64,000 bases of DNA from Clostridium tagluense (GCF_003865095.1 NZ_BHYK01000018.1:1-64000); one strand, 5' to 3'. Positions 53,949 to 63,783 are shown, counted from the first letter of the stretch. The notes: a model not told the origin generated them from the letters alone. Numbers and translations: made by a program.

Positions 53949-55322
53949 ATGAATTTTAAAATCATTAAAAGTGCAAAAGTTTCTGTAAAATTAACTATAG
54001 TTTATGCTGTGATGTTCTCACTCGTATTGCTGATTTTAAATGCTTCAATATTATATGGGACAAAATATTACTTGTACAGCCAGGCAAATAAGCAAATAGA
54101 TGATGTTAAAATAATGGTATTAAATAAGGCTGTGTCAAAGACAAAGCAGGTAGATTTATCCGATGAAAAAATAATTTCAGATGTTCCATCTAAAGAAAAT
54201 ATATCCATAAGGATAGTAAAAGAAGATGGAAAGGTATTAAACATATCAAAGGAATTTAATTATAGTATTAAAACTGAAGAACCACTTGATAAAGTGAAAA
54301 AATTCAAAGAGAATGATAAGCATCTGGTATTTAAAAATTTAAGAATTGAAACTGTGAAAAATGGACCTGCGTATATTCAAATAGTGAAGGATATGGAGAA
54401 TGAATATGACTTCATGAAAATTCTATTTGCACTTATGGCAATAGCTGACTTTATAGGGATTATTGCTTCGATTATATTAGGATATAGTATAAGCAAAAAA
54501 ATGTTGGAACCTATTGATTATATAACTAAAGCTGCTGATAATATTAGTATTAATAATTTAAGGGAAAGAATAGAGGTCACAGGTCCCGATGATGAACTTA
54601 AAAGACTAGGTAATACTTTTAATAAAATGATAGATAGGCTCCAGGGAGCTTTTGACAGGCAAATTCAATTTGTATCCGATGCATCCCATGAGCTTAGAAC
54701 TCCTATTGCAGTTATTCAAGGGTACGCAAACCTACTTGATAGATGGGGGAAAGATGATAGGCAGGCCTTAGAAAAATCTATTCATGCTATTAAGCTAGAA
54801 AGTAGTAATATGGAAAACTTAGTTGAAAAACTATTATTTCTTGCAAAAGGTGATAGTGGAAATCAAATAATAGAGAAAAGTGAATTTTGGCTAAATGAGC
54901 TTATTTCCGAAGTGGTGACTGAAAGTGTGCTTATAGATCCTAGTCACATAATATCCAGTGGAAAAAATGATGCTGCATTTATATTCGCAGATTATAAAAT
55001 GATAAAGCAAATGCTTAGGATATTTATTGAAAATAGTATTAAATTCACACCAGAACAAGGGAAAATTGATATAAGTTCAGAAATTCAGAATAAAACAGTA
55101 AAAATTACTGTTAGTGACAGTGGCGTAGGAATACCAAAAGGCGAAATTCAAAATATATTTGAAAGATTTTACATTGTAGATAAATCTAGATCTAAAGAAA
55201 AAGGTGGCACAGGCCTTGGACTATCTATTGCTAAATGGATTGTAGAGGTGCACAAAGGAACTATAAATGTAGAAAGCAAGGAAGGTAATGGAACAAAAAT
55301 AAGTATAATATTAAACATCTAG
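53949..55322 (+). CDS. Sensor histidine kinase
   Basis: A 457-aa membrane kinase. TM1 is near 13-36 and TM2 near 160-182, with a 120-residue extracellular loop. HAMP follows, then H247 in SDASHELRTPIAVIQGYANL, the N box FIENSIKFT, the G1 box DSGVGI and the G2 box GTGLGLSIAKWIVE. The SD AAAGGTGA is in the end of the regulator gene, so the pair is tightly coupled. It ends at a terminator that covers its stop, so DedA is probably expressed separately. Confidence 0.93.
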   Translation: MNFKIIKSAKVSVKLTIVYAVMFSLVLLILNASILYGTKYYLYSQANKQIDDVKIMVLNKAVSKTKQVDLSDEKIISDVPSKENISIRIVKEDGKVLNISKEFNYSIKTEEPLDKVKKFKENDKHLVFKNLRIETVKNGPAYIQIVKDMENEYDFMKILFALMAIADFIGIIASIILGYSISKKMLEPIDYITKAADNISINNLRERIEVTGPDDELKRLGNTFNKMIDRLQGAFDRQIQFVSDASHELRTPIAVIQGYANLLDRWGKDDRQALEKSIHAIKLESSNMENLVEKLLFLAKGDSGNQIIEKSEFWLNELISEVVTESVLIDPSHIISSGKNDAAFIFADYKMIKQMLRIFIENSIKFTPEQGKIDISSEIQNKTVKITVSDSGVGIPKGEIQNIFERFYIVDKSRSKEKGGTGLGLSIAKWIVEVHKGTINVESKEGNGTKISIILNI

Positions 55323-55356
55323 ATTTCAGATTTATCTGTTATCTAGGTGTTTTTTA
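55314..55356 (+). terminator. Terminator overlapping the kinase stop
   Basis: AACATCTAGAT pairs with ATCTAGGTGTT with an inner CAGAT/ATCTG stem, then a T-run. Confidence 0.75.
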
Positions 55357-55476
55357 TTATTGATATCATACTTCTTAAGCTAAATCTAAGACTCTTTTAA
55401 TCTAATTTTAATGTTTAAAATATATAATATAAAAATTGGAAGATTAGAAGCAACTTTCAACGAAAGGGGAAAAAAT

Positions 55477-56157
55477 ATGGGTATTGTAATTAACCTTATA
55501 AATGCATTAATGCATATTGATAAGTATTTAGCTTTAATAATACAGCAGTATGGAATATTAACATATGTTATTCTTTTTTTAATTATCTTCATTGAAACAG
55601 GATTGGTTGTTATGCCAATTTTGCCAGGAGATTCAATGTTATTTGCAGCAGGAGCACTTGCAGGGATTGGATCAATGAATATATTTACTCTTTTAATAGT
55701 AGTATATATTGCAGCGATACTGGGGGATACTGCTAATTATCATATTGGTAAAAAGATTGGGAAAAAGATACTCGCGAAAGAGGAAGTAAGGTTTATTAAC
55801 AAAGAGTATTTAAAAAAAGCTCAGGAATTTTATGAAAAACATGGTTCAATGACAATAGTAATAGCAAGATTTATTCCTATAATTAGAACCTTCGCACCTT
55901 TTGTAGCTGGTATTTCCGAAATGAATTACTCAAAATTTATACCTTATAATATGATTGGTGGTGGAGTATGGGTAAGTTTATTCTTAGGCATGGGTTACTT
56001 CTTTGGTAATCTATCTTTTGTGAAAAATCATTTTTCTTATGTGCTAATAGCTATAATAATTATTTCATTACTGCCTGGAGCTGTAGTGTTTATAAAAGAA
56101 AAGAGAAAAAGAAAGAGAAATAATGAAGATGATATCCTTAGCACAGAGAGCAGATAG
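55477..56157 (+). CDS. DedA-family membrane protein
   Basis: A 226-aa membrane protein of the DedA/SNARE-associated family, with about five hydrophobic segments and the family stretch GDSMLFAAGALAG, GDTANYHIGKKIGKK and ARFIPIIRTFAPFVAG. Recent work on relatives (UptA) shows undecaprenyl phosphate translocation. ATG 55477 follows AAAGGGGA; an in-frame ATG at 55411 lacks an SD and precedes the fold. It lies 76 nt before uppP, which makes undecaprenyl phosphate recycling its likely role here. Confidence 0.87.
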   Translation: MGIVINLINALMHIDKYLALIIQQYGILTYVILFLIIFIETGLVVMPILPGDSMLFAAGALAGIGSMNIFTLLIVVYIAAILGDTANYHIGKKIGKKILAKEEVRFINKEYLKKAQEFYEKHGSMTIVIARFIPIIRTFAPFVAGISEMNYSKFIPYNMIGGGVWVSLFLGMGYFFGNLSFVKNHFSYVLIAIIIISLLPGAVVFIKEKRKRKRNNEDDILSTESR

Positions 56158-56233
56158 CTCATGAAAAGTTCGTTGTTTTTATAAAAAAATAGTATAAAAT
56201 CATTATAAAATTTTAAAGCAGAGGAGGATGTAT

Positions 56234-57022
56234 ATGAATATTTTACAAGCTATTGTTTATGGAATAGTACAGGGAATTGGCGAGTTTCTCCCGATATCTA
56301 GTACAGCTCATTTAGTATTAATTCCATGGATTTTTGGATGGAATGATCCTGGCGTTGCTTTTGATGTAGCATTACATCTAGGGACTTCAGCAGCAGTAAT
56401 TCTATTCTTTTGGAAAGATTGGATTAAATTAATTAATGCTGGAATTCGCAAACCTAAATCAAAGGATGGAATGTTATTTTGGCTACTTGTTTTAGCTACA
56501 ATTCCTGGCGGTTTATTTGGAGTTCTATTAGATAAATATATGGAAGTCTTTAGAAATCCTGCGCTTATTGGAGTTACGCTTATTATTTTGGGTATAATAT
56601 TATATTATGCTGATAAAAATAGTGATGAAAAAATTAAATTAGAAGATATTGGACTTAAAAGAAGTCTTATAGTTGGTATTTCTCAAATATTTGCAATAAT
56701 ACCAGGTGTATCACGATCAGGCATTACTATGTCTGCAGGACGTTATTTAGGAATGGAAAGAGAAGCTATAGCTAAGTTCACTTTTCTACTATCAACTCCC
56801 ATAATAATTGGAGATGCATTATATCATGCCACAAAAATGGGAACGGTTACCATAGATAAAACTCCATTTATTGTAGCTGTTTTAACAGCTGCAGTAGTAG
56901 GCTTTTTAAGTATTAAATTTTTACTGAATTATTTAAAGACTAAAGGATTTGGGGTATTTTCAATATATAGATTTGTTTTAGGGGTTGTAGTTATAGTTAC
57001 ATATTTTGCTAGATTAAAATAA
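56234..57022 (+). CDS. uppP: Undecaprenyl-diphosphatase (bacitracin resistance protein)
   Basis: A 262-aa membrane enzyme that dephosphorylates undecaprenyl pyrophosphate released by peptidoglycan and teichoic acid synthesis. Active-site motifs are GEFLPISSTAHL (residues about 17-28) and PGVSRSGITMS near 160. About seven to eight membrane segments are present. ATG 56234 has AGAGGAGG 6 nt upstream; the in-frame ATG 56228 is too close. It follows the DedA gene, and both ends of lipid-carrier recycling are thus adjacent. Confidence 0.92.
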   Translation: MNILQAIVYGIVQGIGEFLPISSTAHLVLIPWIFGWNDPGVAFDVALHLGTSAAVILFFWKDWIKLINAGIRKPKSKDGMLFWLLVLATIPGGLFGVLLDKYMEVFRNPALIGVTLIILGIILYYADKNSDEKIKLEDIGLKRSLIVGISQIFAIIPGVSRSGITMSAGRYLGMEREAIAKFTFLLSTPIIIGDALYHATKMGTVTIDKTPFIVAVLTAAVVGFLSIKFLLNYLKTKGFGVFSIYRFVLGVVVIVTYFARLK

Positions 57023-57032
57023 TAGAAGTAAC

Positions 57033-57066
57033 AAAAGAGCTAAAGCGTGCACGCTTTAGCTCTTTT
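57033..57066. terminator. 34-bp perfect palindromic terminator
   Basis: AAAAGAGCTAAAGCGTGCAC and the rest of its 34-bp perfect palindrome lie between the convergent uppP and permease genes, with A- and T-tracts at both ends, so it works in both directions. Confidence 0.85.
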
Positions 57067-57079
57067 GCTACAACTTTCT

Positions 57080-58540
57080 TTAACTTATATCCTCTGACCC
57101 ATTTATAGCATTTTTCTTATTAGATATCTTTGCAATTAAAGGTAGGATAAGTCCGAGTCCCAAAAGAACAAATGGTGTTAATAAATTAAGTACAAGTTGG
57201 AAAGTATACTCTGATGTGTTTGCTTTTGATTTTGGAAACATTCCCATGATACATGCAAATGCTGTAAATGAAAAACACCACAAACCAATGAAGAAGGCTA
57301 TCTTATCATTTTTTATAAATTTATATTCAGATAAGAATTTCTTTTTAGCAAAGCCTCTTAAAGCCATATATGCTAAGAATACCCACAAATACCTTATTGG
57401 CATAACAATTGAGTTTAGGTCTAATAACCAGTTGAATAAAGTATTCATATCTCCAATACCTAAGGCTGGTACAATTATTAAAATTCCAACTAAAACTGCA
57501 GTCATTTTATATCCATTAATTGGAGCTCCATATTTATTTGTTTTCATTAGGCTAGCAGGAATGTATTTTTTATCTCCCTCTGCAAATAATATTTTTAAAG
57601 GGGCATCAATTGAAAATGCTAATGCAGAAATTTGAGCTAGCATATTTGCAATTGCATATAATATTAAAAGTAAGTTTCCTACGCCATAGTAGTTACCCAA
57701 TGTTTTAAATGCATAGTACTGGCCATTCATTTTTAAATCTACTGGGATGTTATTTGCATCAAACATCATTCCCATTGCAACTGAACCCAGTAGTGCTGAT
57801 ACTGCAACCATTATTGCAAGTGCAATCATTCCCTTGGGGAAATTTTTTGATGGCTCTTTAGTATCGTTAACATAAGGTGCTATTTTTTCACAGCCACCTA
57901 CTGCAAACACTAGCATAGATATTGTAGTAAAATATGCAAAGTTAAAGTCTGGAATAAATGATTTTAATGTTATGTGTGCTGTTGCAATTTTTACTCCTGT
58001 AATTGAGGGTGCTGCAATCATCATCACTATGTATAGCATTGACATTACAAATACGGATATCCCCGCTATGGTTCCTATTTTCTTCAAGGAATTAACACCT
58101 CTTGAAGCAAACCATAGGAAAAAAAGAAATAGTAATAATGTTATTGATTGCAGCACCAGCGGACTAAAACCTTTAATGAATTTTCCGTTTTGTGTTGTTA
58201 CCCAACCTAGTGCTATTAAAATTGACTGAGGTTTTTGTGCTAAATAGGGTACATGCACTACCCAATAAGTCCATCCTGCGAGATAAGCCAGTTTTGGACT
58301 CATTGTAGATTTTATCCATGTACTAACGCCTGCTTTACCATCTTTAAATGTAGAACCTAATTCCCCTACCATTAGTGCATAGGGTATAAAATATAATGAA
58401 ATAATAAGTACCCATGATCCAACAACTTTTAAACCTTGATTGGCAAAGTTATTAACAACATTTCCAAATCCCCATACCATAACAAAAGCTATAAGTGCCA
58501 GATTTTGCCACGTAAGCTTTTTAACCCCTGTCTCGTTCAT
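57080..58540 (-). CDS. APC-superfamily amino acid permease
   Basis: A 486-aa transporter with about 12-14 hydrophobic segments. The start KKLTWQNLALIAFVMVWGFG is unusual for APC but typical of a glutamate/GABA antiporter-like branch. FAVGGCEKIAPYVNDTKEPS near residue 213 matches the conserved TM6-TM7 loop, and GAPINGYKM follows later. Substrate is not predictable. AAGGGAG supports ATG 58540; an in-frame TTG at 58558 overlaps it. No enzyme gene adjoins it. Confidence 0.8.
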   Translation of the reverse strand: MNETGVKKLTWQNLALIAFVMVWGFGNVVNNFANQGLKVVGSWVLIISLYFIPYALMVGELGSTFKDGKAGVSTWIKSTMSPKLAYLAGWTYWVVHVPYLAQKPQSILIALGWVTTQNGKFIKGFSPLVLQSITLLLFLFFLWFASRGVNSLKKIGTIAGISVFVMSMLYIVMMIAAPSITGVKIATAHITLKSFIPDFNFAYFTTISMLVFAVGGCEKIAPYVNDTKEPSKNFPKGMIALAIMVAVSALLGSVAMGMMFDANNIPVDLKMNGQYYAFKTLGNYYGVGNLLLILYAIANMLAQISALAFSIDAPLKILFAEGDKKYIPASLMKTNKYGAPINGYKMTAVLVGILIIVPALGIGDMNTLFNWLLDLNSIVMPIRYLWVFLAYMALRGFAKKKFLSEYKFIKNDKIAFFIGLWCFSFTAFACIMGMFPKSKANTSEYTFQLVLNLLTPFVLLGLGLILPLIAKISNKKNAINGSEDIS

Positions 58541-58960
58541 ATTATGAACTCCCTTCAATTAATTATTCGAAACGTTTACAAAGAATGTATTTCTCCAAAA
58601 TTTTCCTGGATATTTAGTATGATAACATTATTCGTACTATTTTGCAATATTTCATGCTAATCTTTTTGAAATCTGAAATATTTTATGTCGTTTTTCAATT
58701 CAATATATATTTTTTTAAATAATTTGTGCTTTGCGATTTTTCTTAGTAATAGAATTACTATCAAAGATTAAAGCCTCATAATAAATTTTAATATATGTTT
58801 TAAATTTATTAAAAAAATGTCTATAAAACATGGAGAAGAGAATAAAAGTGTAGTATACTTAACTCAGAATTGATACCACAAATTACAATCATATTTAAAA
58901 TTATACAAAATATAATATAATTAATTAAATATGAAAACTATGGGGAGTCGGGAGGGCTAT
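58541..58960. other. Divergent intergenic region
   Basis: No coding frame is supported. An imperfect palindrome TAGTATGATAACATTATTCG (58615 onward, ending GTACTA) lies near the permease promoter region. AT-rich TATAAT-like sequences near 58910-58920 probably serve the amidase. Confidence 0.45.
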
Positions 58961-60736
58961 ATGAAAAATATTTTTAAATCATTTTTAATTGTAATATTAA
59001 CTTTTGCATTGTGTATACCTATGCAAATAATCGTTAAGGCTAGTACGTATACGGATATAGGAACTAAAAATAATGTGGTGGTTAGTAAACCTTGGACAGT
59101 GAGTTTTAATAAATCACTGAGTTCTAATACTGTGAATACCACAAATATTAAGGTGCTTGGAGAGGCGAATAAAAACATAGACGTTGATGTTAGTTTAGCT
59201 AATAACAATAAAAATGTAATAGTAAAGCCCATAAAAAATTATGAAGCTAATAGTGAATACACTTTGATAGTGACAGAAAAAGTTAAGTCTTCGGATGGGA
59301 AGGATCTTCCTAAAGAAGTTAGAATGAATTTTAATACTGAAAGTGCAGCTACAAAGCCAAGTGAGTTTACTGTATGCATTGATCCAGCTCAGTACTATAA
59401 AGATATAACTGGTAAAAATGGTGCGAAAGCTAAGGATGTAAATTTAAATACAGCATTAAAACTAGGTAATATACTAAAAACAAAAGGATTCAATGTAGTA
59501 TATACTAGAGATAGTGATTCAGTAACTTGGGACAAGCTTAATGAGGATGAGGCAAAAGCTGCAATAGCGAAGAAGGCAAAAGCCGATGTATTTTTAAGTA
59601 TAAATACAAATGCATATTCTTCAGATACTGCAAATGGAATTGAAACATATTACCTATCTGATATTAGCAATAATAAAGTGTTAGCAGAGCTAATGCAAAG
59701 CGAACTTATAAAAGCAACAGAAGCTAAAGATAGAGGAATAAAAGCAGCAGGTAAAGAAGAAAATTTGGCAATATTAAATAAATTAAATTGCCCTGGGGTA
59801 GTTTTGGAATTGGGCTTTTTAAGTAATCCAGAAGAAGAGATATTACTAACTAATGCAGATTATCAAAATAACGCTGCAAAGGCTATAGCGAATGCGCTAA
59901 TGAAATATACGGGTTTTGCAAATACAGATACTAGTTATGATTCTCTTTTTCAAATATCTTCAGTGGGAGATACAATTGTTAATTTAGAAGTTGGTGGCAA
60001 ATATGCATTTCCTAAAACTATACTTGCTACTATGACTAATAACTCAAAAAAAGAGGTTGGAGTAGAATGGCTTCAAGATTTAGTTTCTTTTGCTAAGTCA
60101 GGTACTTATACCTATGAAGGCGTTATAAAAAATTATGATAAGAAAGCTAAAGTTATAATTAATGTAAAAGAGGCAGTTAAAAACAAGTATAGTGTAGTTC
60201 TAGATGCAGGTCATGGGGGAGCAGATTCAGGAGCAGTAGGACAAATGGGAACTAAAGAAAAGACTATAGTGCTAGCAATTACTTTAAAAGTAGGAAATAT
60301 ATTAGCTAAGAATGGTGTTGGAGTTACTTACACAAGAACAACTGATAAAACTCAGGGTCTTCAACAAAAATGTGATGTTTCAAATAATGCTAAGCCAAAT
60401 TATTTTGTAAGTATTCATGCAAACAGTTATTCAGCGCCTACAGTTAGTGGCATCGAGACCTTTTATAAGAGTGGTAGTGCAGCTGGACAAAAGTTGGCTC
60501 AGGCTGTTCAAACTGAATTGATTAAAGCAACTGGAAGAGTGGATAGAAAGATTAAAACTGCAGGGTTTTATGTTTTAAATAATACAAATGCTACGGCTAT
60601 ATTGGTAGAAACATCCTTCGTTTCTAATCCAACAGAGGAAAAACTATTAGTTACAGAGGCCTACCAAACAAAGGTAGCTCAGGCAATTTCAACGGGAATT
60701 CTTAAGAGTTTAGGAATAAGTAAAATAGTATTTTAA
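58961..60736 (+). CDS. Secreted tandem N-acetylmuramoyl-L-alanine amidase, one domain degenerate
   Basis: A 591-aa exported protein. The signal peptide runs to about residue 27 (MQIIVKA). A bacterial Ig-like (Big_5/SbsA type) domain follows at 30-125, then amidase_3 domain 1 (135-320), a Big-type spacer (330-412) and amidase_3 domain 2 (414-588). Domain 2 keeps zinc ligands H418 (DAGHGG), E433 (EKT) and H486 (SIHANS) and catalytic E550 (VETSFVSN). In domain 1 the ligands are Q144 (DPAQYY), A157 and N215 (SINTNA), while E283 (LELGFLSN) remains. Domain 1 should therefore be inactive and may bind peptidoglycan. ATG 58961 has GGGAGGG upstream. Confidence 0.9.
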   Translation: MKNIFKSFLIVILTFALCIPMQIIVKASTYTDIGTKNNVVVSKPWTVSFNKSLSSNTVNTTNIKVLGEANKNIDVDVSLANNNKNVIVKPIKNYEANSEYTLIVTEKVKSSDGKDLPKEVRMNFNTESAATKPSEFTVCIDPAQYYKDITGKNGAKAKDVNLNTALKLGNILKTKGFNVVYTRDSDSVTWDKLNEDEAKAAIAKKAKADVFLSINTNAYSSDTANGIETYYLSDISNNKVLAELMQSELIKATEAKDRGIKAAGKEENLAILNKLNCPGVVLELGFLSNPEEEILLTNADYQNNAAKAIANALMKYTGFANTDTSYDSLFQISSVGDTIVNLEVGGKYAFPKTILATMTNNSKKEVGVEWLQDLVSFAKSGTYTYEGVIKNYDKKAKVIINVKEAVKNKYSVVLDAGHGGADSGAVGQMGTKEKTIVLAITLKVGNILAKNGVGVTYTRTTDKTQGLQQKCDVSNNAKPNYFVSIHANSYSAPTVSGIETFYKSGSAAGQKLAQAVQTELIKATGRVDRKIKTAGFYVLNNTNATAILVETSFVSNPTEEKLLVTEAYQTKVAQAISTGILKSLGISKIVF

Positions 60737-60752
60737 AGAGATATAGTGAGTT

Positions 60753-60784
60753 AAAAAAGAGTGGAATAGATTTCACTCTTTTTT
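60753..60784 (+). terminator. Terminator of the amidase gene
   Basis: AAAAAAGAGTG pairs with CACTCTTTTTT around a short loop with further AA/TT pairing. Confidence 0.85.
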
Positions 60785-60786
60785 CG

Positions 60787-61112
60787 CTACCAATATGTAT
60801 AATTGTCTTATAATTAAATTGTAGATTATGTTTAAGTTTTATGTTAGAAATGTCCAACATAAATTTATTGATGACTATGTAAACCTTATAAAGGAAAGAT
60901 TATTAGGCAATAAAAAAGATTTAAGTATTAATTAATATTACATGAAAACCCAAAAACAAGGCATAATAAACTTGATTATATGTAGCTAATACTGATATAA
61001 TCATACTTAATGACACCTTACTATTGAATTTTTGTTGGATTTAGATACAACAATTATATCATAAGGGGGGTGTAATTATTTTATATATATATACAAAGGA
61101 GGAATTTGTTTA
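60787..61112. other. Intergenic region with a 35-codon frame
   Basis: A 35-codon frame at 60828-60935 (MFKFYVRNVQHKFIDDYVNL, then IKERLLGNKKDLSIN) lacks an SD. It reads like the C-terminal helix of some protein and may be a scar. No riboswitch was recognised before the permease at 61113. Confidence 0.35.
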
Positions 61113-62534
61113 ATGGCAGAAGATAATAAGAAATTAGGACTTGGGTTACTTGTAGCTTTAGGTATAGGTACTATGATTGCATCAGGTATTTTTAATAGCC
61201 CTACAGACTTAATAGCAACAACAAATCCAATGGCAGTTCTCATTTCATGGGGTATTGGAGTTTTTGGCGTAATAATGCTCGGAATGGTATTTTATTTGCT
61301 TACAAATGAAAAACCAGAATTAAAAGGTGGGATTTATTCCTATGCTAAAGAAGGCTTTGGTGATTTTGTAGGTTTTAATTCAGCATGGGGTTACTTTACA
61401 AGTTCTTTCATTGGTAATGTTGCATTTATTATTTTAATTTTTAAGACTATAAACAGTTTAATTGGAGAAGGATATTCAATGCCTCCTATTTTAGCATTTT
61501 CACTTGCATCTATTCTTTTGTGGATATATTATTTTGTAATAGCAAAGGGTATTAGACAAGCTGGCATACTGAATTTAATAGTTACAATTGGTAAAGTTAT
61601 ACCACTACTTTTAGTAATTGTATTTGGTTTTTCAGCCTTTAAATTAGGTATATTTAATGTGGAAAATTGGCAGACGATTTTAGCATCCACTGGAAAAACC
61701 GCTAGTTTAGGAAAACAGATAAGTGGGGCCATGGGAACAATTTTATGGTGCTTCGTAGGTGTTGAAGGTTTAGTAGTTTTGTCTGAAAGAGCGGAATCTC
61801 AAATAGTGGTTGGAAAAGGAACAATAATTTCACTTGTTATAACAGCTACACTTTATATATCAATATCTATACTGTCAATGGGTATTTTGCCAGCTAAGGA
61901 TTTAATTGCAGCACAAACACCACTGGCAGCAGTCCTTGCACAAACCGCATTGGGAAGTTATGGGGCTATTATAGTTAAAGTAGGTATTTTAATTTCTCTT
62001 ATGGGTGCTTTGCTTTGCTGGTTTTTGTTAACTACAGAAATTTTGTATGCTCCGGCAGCACAGGATGGGTTAATGCCTAAGTGGTTTAAAGTAAATAATG
62101 ATAAAAATGTACCTATAAATGCTCTTTTATTTTCAATTGTGGCAACACAAATAGGTCTTCTAGCCATGCTTTCGGAAGCTTTGCAAAAGGCTTATTATGT
62201 TGCCACACATATGTGTACAACTAATATATTAATACCGTATTTGTTATCTTCTATGTTTGCATTTCAGGTATTTAATAAAGAAAGTGGGCACTTTAAGGAG
62301 AAAATTATAGCAGTACTCGCAGGTATATATTCAATTTATGTTATATATGCAGTAGGAATTGGGTATTTAGGGCTAGCATTCGTAATTTATGCATTAGGGA
62401 TAGGATTTTACTTAAAGGCTAAAAAAGAAAAAAATGAAGTAATTACTAAGAGGGAAAAGATGGCAATGATAGCTATGGTTATAATGGCAATAGTTATGAT
62501 AGTAGCGGCGATTACCGGTAAAATCTCTGTTTAA
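61113..62534 (+). CDS. APC-family basic amino acid/polyamine antiporter-like permease
   Basis: A 473-aa transporter with about 12-13 membrane segments. The start KKLGLGLLVALGIGTMIASGIFNSP and the middle WCFVGVEGLVVLSERAE are typical of the basic amino acid/polyamine antiporter (APA, ArcD/LysP/CadB-like) branch; APAAQDGLMPKWF occurs late. Arginine-ornithine or lysine exchange is plausible, but no arc or lysine pathway gene is adjacent. AAAGGAGG lies 9 nt before ATG 61113. Terminators border it on both sides. Confidence 0.85.
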   Translation: MAEDNKKLGLGLLVALGIGTMIASGIFNSPTDLIATTNPMAVLISWGIGVFGVIMLGMVFYLLTNEKPELKGGIYSYAKEGFGDFVGFNSAWGYFTSSFIGNVAFIILIFKTINSLIGEGYSMPPILAFSLASILLWIYYFVIAKGIRQAGILNLIVTIGKVIPLLLVIVFGFSAFKLGIFNVENWQTILASTGKTASLGKQISGAMGTILWCFVGVEGLVVLSERAESQIVVGKGTIISLVITATLYISISILSMGILPAKDLIAAQTPLAAVLAQTALGSYGAIIVKVGILISLMGALLCWFLLTTEILYAPAAQDGLMPKWFKVNNDKNVPINALLFSIVATQIGLLAMLSEALQKAYYVATHMCTTNILIPYLLSSMFAFQVFNKESGHFKEKIIAVLAGIYSIYVIYAVGIGYLGLAFVIYALGIGFYLKAKKEKNEVITKREKMAMIAMVIMAIVMIVAAITGKISV

Positions 62535-62557
62535 CGATATTTTATAAGGATTTGAAG

Positions 62558-62593
62558 AAAAAACGTATTTGAGAAATCAAATACGTTTTTTTT
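62558..62593 (+). terminator. Terminator of the APA-type permease
   Basis: AAAAAACGTATTTG (62558-62571) pairs perfectly with CAAATACGTTTTTT (62578-62591), then more T. Confidence 0.9.
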
Positions 62594-62729
62594 ATTTTAT
62601 CATTGCCCTGTCAATAAACTATATAGTAGAGAGGTATTAGTGTTAAATTAATCATGTAAGCCTCAAAATAGAATTATTATAATGTTGGGTTATAATGAAA
62701 ATAAATGATTAGTTACATTATATTGCTTA

Positions 62730-62772
62730 AGTAAATAGTGCATAGGGCAAGAAAAAAGCATATAATAAAGTG
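62730..62772 (+). promoter_or_regulatory. Promoter element shared with 10979-11020 (copy B)
   Basis: GTAAATAGTGCATAGGGCAA leads to AAGAAAAAA and TATAATAAA (-10 at 62761-62766). This places a transcription start near 62773 and makes ATG 62833, not GTG 62770, the EamA start. Confidence 0.6.
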
Positions 62773-62832
62773 AGGTGGAAACTAACTTTTATCTGGGGGG
62801 GCTTTATTATACAACAAATAAAGGGGTATTTA

Positions 62833-63783
62833 ATGATTGCGCTAGCAGGAAGTTTATGGGGCACTGTAGGATTGTTTGGAAAGGTATTGTTTAGTTATGG
62901 ATTTGATCCAAAACTTGTAGTGTTTTGTAGGCTATTTGTAGGATTTCTTATAATGTTTATATTTATTTTGTTTAAAGATAAAAAATTATTAAAATTTGAT
63001 AAAAGAGGATTAAAGTATACTGCTTTAATCGGTTTTTTTTCACAAGCACTTTTCAATCTGCTATATTTTGAAACTATAAAAAGGACGACTATAGCTACAG
63101 CAGTTATTTTATTATATACAGCTCCTATTTTTTTAATAATTATGGGTAGGATATTTTATAAAGAATTGCTAAGCACTATTAAGATTTCTGCACTGGTTTT
63201 ATGTATGATAGGATGTTTTCTAACTGTTACCGGAGGTGCACTTGATACTTTAAACATCAACTCATTAGGTGTTCTAATGGGAATAGGAGCAGGTTTAACA
63301 TATGCTTTAGTTACTATTATAAGTAAAGCAATCATAGATGATTATCATCCATTGACCATTATTTTATATAGTTTTCTATTTGGGTGGATATTCTTAGTGC
63401 CATTTTCTAACCCAGTAAATCTTTTGTATGTAAAATATAGTTTGCCTGTAGTTGCAAGTATTATAGGTTTAGGCTTAATCCCAACTGTACTTGCATATAT
63501 TCTGTATATTACTGGATTATCTTATGGAGTTGAAGCATCAAAAGCAGGTATAATATGTTCTATGGAGATCGTGGTTTCTGTTATCATTTCCTATTTATTT
63601 TTTGAAGAAGTGATTTTAGGAGTTAAACTATTGGGAATTGTAATGGCTTTAGGTTCTATTTTCATAATTAAATTTGATAAACATGTAATACTTCCTAATG
63701 AAAAACAAGGGAATATAGATGAAAAGTCAAACTATATAGTGGATTGTCTGGATGATTTAATGGATCCACCAGAAATAATATAG
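62833..63783 (+). CDS. EamA/DMT-superfamily transporter
   Basis: A 316-aa drug/metabolite transporter with ten hydrophobic segments in two five-helix EamA repeats. The first opens with MIALAGSLWGTVGLFGKVLF, and the second begins near 147 with LGVLMGIGAGLTYALVTIIS; PTVLAYILYITGLSYGVEAS ends the second repeat as in amino acid exporters. A soluble tail of about 30 residues (LPNEKQGNIDEKSNY...) is longer than usual. AAAGGGG precedes ATG 62833. It has its own promoter (copy B). Substrate unknown. Confidence 0.85.
   Translation: MIALAGSLWGTVGLFGKVLFSYGFDPKLVVFCRLFVGFLIMFIFILFKDKKLLKFDKRGLKYTALIGFFSQALFNLLYFETIKRTTIATAVILLYTAPIFLIIMGRIFYKELLSTIKISALVLCMIGCFLTVTGGALDTLNINSLGVLMGIGAGLTYALVTIISKAIIDDYHPLTIILYSFLFGWIFLVPFSNPVNLLYVKYSLPVVASIIGLGLIPTVLAYILYITGLSYGVEASKAGIICSMEIVVSVIISYLFFEEVILGVKLLGIVMALGSIFIIKFDKHVILPNEKQGNIDEKSNYIVDCLDDLMDPPEII

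Noticed and set aside
62770-62832. Upstream GTG start for the EamA transporter
   Set aside because: It lies at the predicted transcription start; ATG 62833 has AAAGGGG and begins the first membrane segment.
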